From Symsagittifera roscoffensis (lineage: Eukaryota > Xenacoelomorpha > Acoela > Convolutidae): DNA of 64,000 nt. This document shows positions 47,600 through 56,115 of this stretch, in pieces. Below the pieces are notes generated by a model. That model was not told the DNA's origin. It ran no database searches and saw only the letters and a program-made list of their open reading frames with translations. Made by a program: the position numbers and the translations under genes. Every line of letters starts with the position of its first letter. The first letter of the stretch is position 1. Location of the stretch: the NCBI RefSeq assembly GCF_963678635.1, contig NC_087062.1:70463345-70527344 (forward strand), read 5' to 3'.

Positions 47600-48111
47600 T
47601 CTTTGCTCTTGTCTCTCATAGAACTCCGTCTTCTTACTCAAGCTGTCGGCATTCTGATGTTTATCTCGTGTTCTATGCTCAATTATCATGTTGTATCCGT
47701 CCAGGCGAACTATCCACCTCCCAATGTAACTTTGGTCCATTGAGTACGTTTTCAGCCAGCTCAGTGCTCGATTGTCGACTCGCAACTTGAATGGCTCACT
47801 GCCCAGGTATGCCCTGTATTTCTCGACAAATGTAACCACCGCGAACATCTCTGCTTTCGGTGCTCCGTACTTCATTTCCGTGTCACTCAGGACTTTGCTC
47901 CCGTACGCTATTGGTCTCAAGACTGTCTTCCCATTCCATTCTTGTTCTTGATGGAGAATTCAAGAAATCGCGACTACCGACGCATCCGTGTCCAGCACGT
48001 ACATCCCTTTCTCAGTCGGCATACCCAGTACTGGTGCCTCACATAGCTCTTTCTTTATTCTCTGGAATGACTCTTCTGCTGCGTTGTTCCACGTGAACTT
48101 TGATGAACTCT
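47600..48111 (-). pseudogene. pol: pol: RNase H segment with frameshift and stop
   Basis: Follows the RT region after a frameshift near 48100 (KFTWNNAAEESFQRIKKEL in this frame). Motifs: LDTDASVVAIS (RNase H first Asp region), a TGA at 47960-47962, then KMKYGAPKAEMFAVV-like EMKYGAPKAE (the Glu block), LRVDNRALSWL (Asp block) and HRTRDKHQNADSLS (the C-terminal Asp block). All Ty3/gypsy RNase H blocks are present in order. A short stretch between the last RT helix and KFTW is missing, so a small deletion probably accompanies the frameshift. Confidence 0.85.
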
Positions 48112-50259
48112 CTATAATAGTTAGCGAAACCCAGGAAGCTCATCAACTGGTGTTCTGTCTTCGGTGATTTCCAGGTTAGGACTGCTTCCAGGGCGTCCGG
48201 ATCAGGTCTGATGCCGTGCTTGTCTACCATCCTGCCCAAGTAGTTTATTGAGTCCTTGAGTATCTCGCACTTTGATGGTTTACACTTTAGCCCCGACCTT
48301 TTCATGCATGCGAACACTTCGTCAAGTCTCTCAATGTGGTCTTCCAATGTGGGCGTCGCTATTACCACGTGATCCACGTAGCACATTACCAGATTGCCAT
48401 ACTTCTTCGTCACGCCTATCAGCGCGTGTGCCATCAGCCGCTGAAACGTGGCTGTGGCGTTGCAAAGTCCAAACGGCATCTGTTTCCATTGAAACAGACC
48501 CAACTCGCAGGCGAACCCTGTCTTGTCCCTGTCCTGCTTCCTTAGTGGTACCTGCCAAAAGGCCGAGCCTAAATCAAGAGTCGTAAAAAATTTTGCATCA
48601 CCTAACTTCGAGAGGCTCTCATCAATCCTAGGTATGGGATAGGCATCCTTCACCGTGACGGAGTTCAGGTATCGAAGGTCACAACAAAACCTCAACTGGT
48701 CGCCTTTCTTTTTGGAAATCACTACTCCACACGCCCACGGTGACTTGGATGGTTCTATCATGTCATACTCTAGTAACGTCTCGATTTCTTTTCTACACGC
48801 CTCCGATTTGTGTGGGGTCATGCGCCTCGCCCCCTCCCCGTGCGGTACCGCGTTCTCCTCAAGTTCTATTTCATGCTCAACAAAATTACAACACCCGATA
48901 TCCGCTTTATGCCTCGAAAAAACTTCTTCGTTCCGCTCTAGTACGTCCTTGATGGCTTCGAGCTGTTCATCTTTCAGTTTGCCCCTCAAACGTTCAATCT
49001 CCGGCAGAACCGGTTTATCAGTTTGCATTTCATCTAGTGTGGGCCGCTCTGGAAAGTTCGAACAGCTCGACAGCCCATCGTCTGTCTCTGACTTAAGTGA
49101 TTTAACAAGACCTGAAGAATCTTTTATTTTCTGCAATCGTCTCAAGATACAAATTTTGTCCCTATGATTGGGACAATCAACAACTTCATTTTGTTTTGAG
49201 TTCTCCGTTGTTTCATATCGGGTTTTAACCGGTAAAGCATATCCCAGTTTCCTCCCTCTCTGTATCATAATCGGTATATCAAGAGTATTCAACAAGACAC
49301 TGACGCACAGGCCGCTCTTCGTTATCGAGAAGGATCTTCCTAAAACAGCAGCACTTTGACTATTAGGATTCGGAACTATACACACTCGCTTGTTGTCACT
49401 TAGTTCATTGTAATTTTTCATCCTCAAGCCTACGATTGCCGCTTCAATCGCCTTTAGCCTCACCCTCCTACTCAAGAATACCGGTGCTTTGGTTTCATTT
49501 GCCATTATTAAATTTACCGGTTTGATTGCGTACCTCCTATCCGGGTTCCGTATCCTGAACATTGCGTTATTTAGATCAATCGTTACGTCGAAATTCCTGA
49601 TGAAGTCTCTGCCCAAAATGAATAGGTCAGATTCATCTAGGTTTTCTACCACGAGAAAGCTCATCCACAGGTTACGTTCCCCCAAATTGAGGGCTATTAT
49701 CGGCGTCCTGCCCAGCACCCGAAGTGCCCCTTTGTTTGCAGCTGACAGCCGTATTCTCGAGTCTATCAAATCACCTTTGTCACAGCCCATCCGTTCCCAA
49801 GTTTCGATTGGTATGACGCTCAAAACTGCTCCCGTATCAAGTAACCCACGTAACTGAGTCTTTTTGCCACTTATGTCTAGCACGTGCCCTGTCACATCTG
49901 CCTCCGTCCCGATGTGCATCGCATCTTCTTCAAGCATGGCGCAGTGTCCAATCGATCTCACTTTCAACTCTTCTTTCCCTACGTAGATTTGCCCAATTAG
50001 GTCTTCGTCACATGTTATCACTGTCTTGGTATAGATGTTGATTCCATCTATATTTAGCATCACCTCATGTGGACCATAAGCTTCAGTATACCTGTTATCA
50101 ACACGTACCGACTTGCTGCCCCCTCTCGTGAGTAGTGCTCTCAACGCTCTAGAAGTCATTTGTGGGCTTATACAACTCAAGTAATCTGCGTATACGTCAA
50201 TGTGCATTATTGTCTGGTCGCTCGGTTCGCTCAAGTTTCTGGTTACCTCGTGGCCGCAC
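48039..50259 (-). pseudogene. pol: pol: aspartic protease and reverse transcriptase (YVDH mutant)
   Basis: A 731-codon frame that continues upstream to the foldback insert. Protease: LLDTG with D133, ILGRDF at 206-211 as the flap-distal block. RT: YPIPRID and TTLDLGSAFWQVPL (first Asp D554), FGLCNATATFQRLM, and CYVDH at 618-622. The second aspartate of the YxDD box is a histidine (codon CAC at 48371-48369, one base from GAC), which should abolish polymerisation. The thumb region (GLKCKPSKCEIL, FLGFANYYREFI) is normal. The frame drifts out near 48100. Upstream residues match the region just before the protease in the second element at about 62090-62290. Confidence 0.9.
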
Positions 50260-50418
50260 GCATAAACGTGCGTTTCAGGGCCTGAAACGCACGTTTATGC
50301 ATGTCTCAGGTCTTCCCCCAGCATATTTTGATAATAAAACCAATTTATAAAGTTTTTGGTTTCATTATCAAAATATGGTGGGGGAAGACCTGAGACATGC
50401 ATAAACGTGCGTTTCAGG
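50260..50418. repeat. Foldback (near-perfect hairpin) replacing the 3' part of gag
   Basis: 50281-50341 and 50358-50418 are 61-nt inverted repeats with two mismatches and a 16-nt loop. A further 20-nt copy of the arm end lies at 50260-50279, forming an immediate palindrome with 50281. Comparison with the plus-strand element shows that about 1.05 kb of gag (from the RFGSG segment to the AGHxV segment, including both zinc knuckles) is missing exactly here. Confidence 0.92.
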
Positions 50419-51921
50419 CCTGACCCGAATCGATTCAGCAATATTTTGAAGATTTTGTCCGCGGTATCGCGTTCTTCTTCTTTCTTTGCAACCACGCATT
50501 TAATGCCGTGCCTTCCAGGTTGCTGAGTATGGCTGTGCATGCTTGCCTTTCATCATTTAAGTTATCTTGCTCTAGGTGTAATCTCATCACTTCCACCCAG
50601 GTGTCAATGCATCCATCGGAGTCGTCTTTGAATTCTTTTGGCTTCTTGAAAGTTTTTCTTGACTTTCCGTCTCTCCTATCGCTCGAGTCAGTGTTCCTCG
50701 TGGCGAAGGCCTCTAGAGTCCTGTTCATCATCTCCCAAGTGCTTGCCCACGTCATGGCATCCGGACCTGCGTTGCTGCTAGCTGTTGAGTCCCCCGGACC
50801 ACTCATTGTGTTTGATGTTCCATTTTTCATGATTGTTTTAGCAGCCGTTGGTGCTATGCTTACCGCATCCCGGTTTAAAGGCAACGGTGTCGATTGCCGT
50901 TTGTTCCTCTGTGGTTCCACAAAGTCAACTCTGGTGCCTTGCGTACGATCCGCTGCCGGTATTTCTTGTGAGGTAGAATTTCTCAAGATTGCATCCAATT
51001 TCGCCTGTATTGCACACGAACTTTCGGCCTGATTCATGTTCATTGTATCCATTCTCTTTTCCAGGCTACCTAATTGGCTGTTGACATCATCATATCGGTT
51101 TTTCAACTGTTGCATATCTTTTTTGATGTTCCTATCTCGTTCTTCATTGGTGGCATCTACCTTGTCCGACATCTGCTGGAGTCTCTCGTCTGTCGCCTTA
51201 GCCAGGTTAAAATAACTACCCAGATACTCGTCTTTGTTGTATTTCAACTCTTTCCTTATTAAGTCTCTATCTTCCTCACTGTACTTTAGTTTTTTGTCGA
51301 TCTGATTTAGTTTTGTCATCAGGTCGCCAAGCTCAAGAGTAGCTGTTTCATGATCAGCAGTTGTCTTTTTTTCGGCTGTCGCTCCTGTTCTGGCTTGTTC
51401 TTCCTTTAGGTCGGCTTCTGTCGCCTTCGTGCTCACTGTACCAAATGTTCGTGCTCTTTCAGTTTTTGATTCTTCGGCCGTGTTGTCTCTTGATTTCATT
51501 CCGACCATCATCGTCAACTTTTCTGTAAAAGATGTCTTCTTTACTTGAGAGTCGTCTTTCACCGTTTCTCGGGTATTGCCTGTTGTGTCTTCCAACGCGT
51601 CTATCGGCGAAAACTCCACGGTTTTTGGATTTTGATCTTCCATATGGGGCGTCGGTGTGGATTCCGTTGTCTTCTTCTCCACTTCATCTACGCTCTGGTC
51701 TGGCGCTCTAGATCGATTTCAATTGTGGGCTCCACCTGTTTGTCTTTAGCACCTTCTCTTGCCTTGTTCTCGGTACTACTCCTCGTGCTGACCATGCTAA
51801 CTGAAAAGTTATCTTTTGTTTTCCTTGGGTCCATTGATGTCGTTCCGCGCAGCGACGAGTTATATTTCGTGTTTGATCCATTTGACCTTTTTTCGAGCAC
51901 CGGTACCCTACTCCGTCTCAT
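50419..51921 (-). pseudogene. gag: gag of the giant element (truncated)
   Basis: The ATG at 51921 opens 70-odd codons (SRVPVLEKR; TTSMDP); a frameshift near 51690 leads to the 415-codon frame (51682-50435). Seen: Thr/Lys/Glu-rich N-terminus; coiled-coil-like residues ~120-220 (MTKLNQIDKKLKYSEED and following); a capsid-like block starting KKPKEFKDDSDGCIDTW, LEGTALNAWLQ. A second frameshift near 50480 leads to KEEERDTADKIFKILLNRFGSG, after which the foldback cuts the gene. The same blocks occur in the second element (DGCIDTW; NLEGTALN; RFGSG), confirming identity. Zinc knuckles are lost in this copy. Confidence 0.85.
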
Positions 51922-52239
51922 TATTTCTATTTACAATTGCTCTTATTTACAATATTATTATATACACAATTCTATTCTATGAATAAAATCTATTATGAAA
52001 AAATTCTTAAAAGGAATTATACAACGTGATAAAAACCTTGTTCCCAAGTCTCTTTCACAACCTTTCGAGTAACTTTCTTTATTTGTGGTTTCAACCGTAC
52101 CGGGTTCCGACTAGTATTGTTCTGTCTCAAAACACTTATTGTAATTTTACTTCAACTTTTATACCGTCCCAAGACTTCCAGTTACTGTCCCTACTCTTCT
52201 TTGTACCGTCCCAGGCTTTCTTTCTACTGTCCCAAGACT

Positions 52240-52870
52240 GTTCGGTACTGTCCCAGTACTTTTTGTCAGTGTCCCAAGACCCCTTTCCCAAGCCTACTGT
52301 CCCAAGGCTACTGTCTCAAGACTACTGTCCCAAGACTAGTGTCCCAAGGCTAGTGTCCCAAGACTAGTGTCCCAAGACTACTATCGCAGGACTAGTGTCC
52401 CAAGGCCACTGTCCCAAGACTACTGTCCCAAGGCTAGTGTCCCAAGGCTACTATCCCAAGACTAGTGTCCCAAGGCTAGTGTCCCAAGACCACTGTCCCA
52501 AGACCACTATCCCAAGACCACTGTCCCAAGACCACTGTCCCAAGACCACTGTCCCAAGACCACTGTCCCAAGACCACTGTCCCAAGACCACTGTCCCAAG
52601 ACCACTGTCCCAAGACCACTGTCCCAAGACCTGTCCCAAGGCTAGTGTCCCAAGACCACTGTCCCAAGACCACTATCCCAAGACCACTGTCCCAAGACCA
52701 CTGTCCCAAGACTAGTGTCCCAAGACCACTGTCCCATGACCACTATCCCAAGACCACTGTCCCAAGACCACTGTCCCAAGACCACTGTCCCAAGACCACT
52801 GTCCCAAGACTAGTCTCCCAAGACCACTGTCTCAAGACCACTATCCCAAGACCCCTGTCCCAAGACCGTA
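52240..52870 (-). repeat. 14-bp minisatellite in the leader
   Basis: Unit CCCAAGACCACTGT on the plus strand, over 40 copies, most uniform at about 52480-52630; variants carry CTAGTGT or CTACTGT. Degenerate CCCAAGAC words continue from 52160 to 53020. Since 14 is not a multiple of 3, three units make a 42-nt coding period, so long frames arise on both strands by chance. Confidence 0.95.
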
Positions 52871-53880
52871 GCGTCCCAAGACTGTATTTTCTCAAGGCTG
52901 TACTGTCCCTAGACTGTACCAAGACTGCTCTGGTCCAAGACTATCCTAGGACTGCACTGTCCCAAGACTGTCCCCAGACTGCACTGTCCCAAGACTTCTT
53001 TGGCACAGTCCCAAGACTATTAAAAAGTGTTTGAGTGGTGGGACCTCTTTCTTCTTCGTTTTAGGGACTTCTTGATTCACTGTACCTTGCACCACCACTC
53101 AAGCTCTAGTAAAAATTTTCCCAAAAACCCTCTCTTAGTGGCCAAATGCTGACCCCCCTTTTTTAGTTACCTATTTTTCAATGTTCCAAGCAACTTGAAA
53201 CCAAAACCTGTGCGCAGGTATCTTATGATCACCTGTTCGTATAAAAACCAAACACAAATCCTTACCAAAATGCAACAAAAATCTAAGCAAGAAAAAATAA
53301 TAAAAACAAAGAGATGAACCCACCTAAAATTCGAAGCTGACAAATGTCTACCTTCTATCGAAAAAATGTCTGGTACTTAATTGCCACTCGTTTTCCTCCC
53401 CCCTGCTAGCGATCTTATGGGGTATCACAAAAACTGTCTATGTCCGTTCCCCCTACCGATCCGACCAGGGTACCTTACCTTAACCTGATTCTAATTTTGG
53501 ATATCCGCTTCCTATAACCAACGCGTGTAAATATCTAATGTAACTAAGTCGACGATGCCGACCAATTAGTTACTCTAATGTGTCCCCCCTTTTTACAAAT
53601 TATAACCGCCAACCTCTAACTTAACCAGCCCCCCTTCTAACCTCCCCCCTTTTTAGCCCCCCTTCTTAAGCCTAAAATTACCTTAAGCGCCGGGTGCTAA
53701 ACCTCTCAAGAGAAAACCGTAGACCTGTCTCCAGGCCTGCTCAAGTAAAAACGTTCCTCAAAACCGGGGGATTTCGCTTATCCAATTTTACACTTATCTC
53801 CTATAATGTAATGTGGATTTTAACGATACCCGTTCTGCCCAACTTGAGAACTCGAGAACTGCCAAATCCTTCTTGGCTAC

Positions 53881-54080
53881 TTTCCCACTCGACTGGTCAC
53901 CTCTTCCAGTCCAGTCTCCTATTGGTTTCAGCTCAAGTGCTCTTGAACCACTTTCCCACTCGGCTGGTCACCTCTTCCAGTCAAGTCTCCTATTGGTTCA
54001 GCTCAAGTGCTCCTGAACCACTTTCCCACTCGGCTGGTCACCTCTTCCAGTCAAGTCTCCTTGTTGTCCAGCTAAGTTCC
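53881..54080 (-). repeat. ~70-bp tandem repeat, about 2.8 copies
   Basis: Copies start at 53881, 53952 and 54022 (TTTCCCACTCGRCTGGTCAC; CTCTTCCAGTC-AGTCTCC). The last copy is truncated. Lies in the leader between the minisatellite and the primer-binding site. Confidence 0.85.
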
Positions 54081-54536
54081 AAGCTATCTGAAAACCCTTG
54101 ACAACGCCCCACACTCGGGCACTTTATTGAGGTTACTGGGTTAAATTGCTAGGTTGATCGAAACGATCGAACTTGTAAAACAGTATGGGTATACTATTTA
54201 ATTAATATAAAGGTTTGATCCAACTAATCTGGTGTCAAAGTCACTGTCTTTTTTCGTTTTATGGTTTTTGTTCCTTTTTCTATTCTTTTTTGGTTTTTGT
54301 TTCGCTTTTTGTCTTTTTGCTCGTGTTTTTGTCCCCCTAGTTGCCCCCCTTTACTCGGTTAGCTAAGCCTCGTTCGGAGAGAGTGCCAGGAAGTTTTTTC
54401 GAGTTTTCTTAAAAAGCTATCACGGTACAACCGGAAGGTTCGCACGTTCCTGCCGAACCGTACCACCGGGACTCTAGAATGGGCATGCAGCCCGAAGCTG
54501 TCTCAAGTGGGTTCGACTCCGTAGTCTTGATGTCGT

Positions 54537-54554
54537 AAACATCCAGGAGCGCCA
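54537..54554 (-). promoter_or_regulatory. Primer-binding site of the giant element
   Basis: On the sense strand TGGCGCTCCTGGATGTTT begins 11 nt after the 5' LTR. It starts with TGG (pairs with the tRNA CCA end) and recurs as TGGCGCTCCTGGGTGTT just after the LTR of the second element. The primer tRNA would have a G discriminator; I cannot name it. Confidence 0.75.
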
Positions 54555-54565
54555 TAAAAACACTA

Positions 54566-55457
54566 TGTAACAGTCGCCTACTTCCGTAACAGTCGAGGTT
54601 AAAGAAAAATAGGCCCTATAACAATTGGCTCAAGAGTCAGAGACACCATCTCTTGTGTTTTTCTACCTCAAATCAGTCGGAGCCAATTCGGTTCGCTTGT
54701 GACATTAGACTACGACCCGTTACAGCTTAAAGGCTACTACCAAGATATCCCCCCACTCTTGAAATAAGAACGTCCCCATACTTAGGTCTCTAGATACCCA
54801 AAATACATGAACGCCGTTAAAAACCGGGTCGGAACAATCCGTTAAGTCACTTTTTATTAGACAGTGGAACTTTGATCCATTTCAGATGGATCAACCTAAA
54901 ACTCGCCTTACCTCAACATAACAATCATAAAACACACTCTAGAAATTTAAATTGAGTACTCACATCGTAGCACGCTCAAGAACTGGGAGTTAAATAATGA
55001 GAATTAAATAATGTAACTAAATGAGTTTAATGTTTATCAGTTTCAACAACAGGAACAAGTTTGAACTCTAGAGTATGGTTTCTCGTGAACCATTGGGACA
55101 CTCAAGCTGTCCACCTTTCCATCGAAGGTTCACTGTAGTCCAGTTTGAATAATAATCCAGTCGAGCAATACTAGTCCAGTTTTCGGGAATACGCTTCCTT
55201 CTGTTTCAGATAGGACAGCTCTACTCTAGTTTTATTGTGACGCAAATTGCGAATGGCAATTTCCTACTGCTTTATCTGACAACTTTCCCGCGATTGTTAC
55301 TCGATCGTTCTGATTTCTCTTTTTCGGTTTTCAGTTATCGCGAGAAAATCGTGCATGACAGGCTCCAATCGAATTTTTGAAAAATCAAATTTCACTCCAA
55401 AATTAAGCGTTCTTGTTTTTCTCAAGGTCAAACTTCCAAATATGACCGACTGGCACA
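54566..55457 (-). repeat. 5' LTR of the giant element
   Basis: Partner of 32501-33404. In plus-strand reading it begins TGTAACAGTCGCC and ends GACTGGCACA. The GTAACAGTCG word is duplicated at 54566-54600. It must contain the promoter that drives all minus-strand genes, but no clear TATA box was found. Confidence 0.92.
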
Positions 55458-55505
55458 AACAACAGATTGCAGGAATAGCAGAGACCGTTCTGGGTTGCAA
55501 TTATT

Positions 55506-56085
55506 GTGTCGCTACAATAGTTGCAAGGCCGTTGCGAACAACGGTGAAGGGTGGAGAACCAGCCTTCCGGAAGGAAATAAGAGCCTTATTTCCCCGGATT
55601 CAAGAATCCGGAAGGGTCTCGGGACTGGAACTGATAGTGTTTTATATAAACTGTTAGCTTCCCTGTCATGTCCTGATTTGAATTTAATTAACATCTGAAT
55701 TCATTCTATTAAGATGAGAAGCTAGGAGTTGGGGGAAAGGGTTGATCCATCTTCGATGGAGATGATGATTTTATCTACTGAACAAAAACAATAATAATTC
55801 AATAATTAGTAGTAGCCCTGATTTTAGGAGTGACCTCGTGGTCTGGGGATACTGAGACCCAGCCATGAGCTCACTATTTCTGCATGTAATTAAGTTAATT
55901 TGAGTGTTTTGACCGAAGCCGAAAGCAGTAACGTTTTTTGTCGACCCGATGTTAGAAAGACCACCGAAAGTACTGGCTTGGTAGAGACGGTGAAAAGCAT
56001 GTAAAGCTCTGTTTGGACGTTAGCCAGTCGTCTTAGGACTTAGTTTTATTTTCCTTCGATATGTATCTTCCGGGCGAATGTTACA
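55506..56085 (+). repeat. 5' LTR (or its 3' part) of the second element; left limit uncertain
   Basis: Ends GAATGTTACA at 56085, 12 nt before the primer-binding site. A TATA-like TTTATATAAA is at 55641-55650. The start is tentatively TGTCGCTACAA near 55506. Two perfect 8-bp-stem hairpins are adjacent: 55573-55593 (GGAAATAA/TTATTTCC) and 55594-55611 (CCGGATTC/GAATCCGG). Confidence 0.5.
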
Positions 56086-56097
56086 TAGATGTTTTTA

Positions 56098-56115
56098 TGG
56101 CGCTCCTGGGTGTTA
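56098..56115 (+). promoter_or_regulatory. Primer-binding site of the second element
   Basis: TGGCGCTCCTGGGTGTT, identical to that of the first element except for one base, preceded by the same GTTTTTA spacer. Confidence 0.75.

Larger units (their letters stand above)
51922..54536 (-). other. 2.6-kb 5' leader of the giant element
   Basis: Lies between the primer-binding site and gag ATG. It contains the 14-bp minisatellite (52240-52870), a ~70-bp tandem repeat (53881-54080) and C/T-rich runs (CCCCCCTTTT type, 53580-53670). No conserved protein is seen. Far longer than ordinary gypsy leaders. Confidence 0.7.
32495..55463 (-). mobile_element. Giant Ty3/gypsy-type LTR retroelement (22.96 kb), minus strand
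   Basis: Two ~0.9-kb direct LTRs (32501-33404 and 54566-55457) bound the element, which is flanked by the 6-bp duplication aacaac (32495-32500, 55458-55463). All its genes run on the minus strand, so the 5' LTR is at 54566-55457. Sense order: LTR, primer-binding site, 2.6-kb repeat-rich leader, gag, pol (protease, RT, RNase H, integrase, macro-like domain), ORF3, ORF4, duplicated 3' end, LTR. The RT-RNase H-integrase order places it with Ty3/gypsy rather than copia. The LTRs differ by a few percent by eye plus one indel, so insertion is not very recent. Coding DNA is clearly more GC-rich than the host flanks. Frameshifts, stops, a YVDH mutation and a gag deletion make this copy non-autonomous. 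Confidence 0.92.

Noticed and set aside
33194-51982. Many plus-strand frames of 60-290 codons through the giant element
   Set aside because: Antisense shadows of the minus-strand gag, pol, ORF3 and ORF4.
52026-53034. Long frames with CPKTTVPRPLSQDH-type repeats on both strands
   Set aside because: A direct consequence of a 14-bp minisatellite without stops; period 42 nt.
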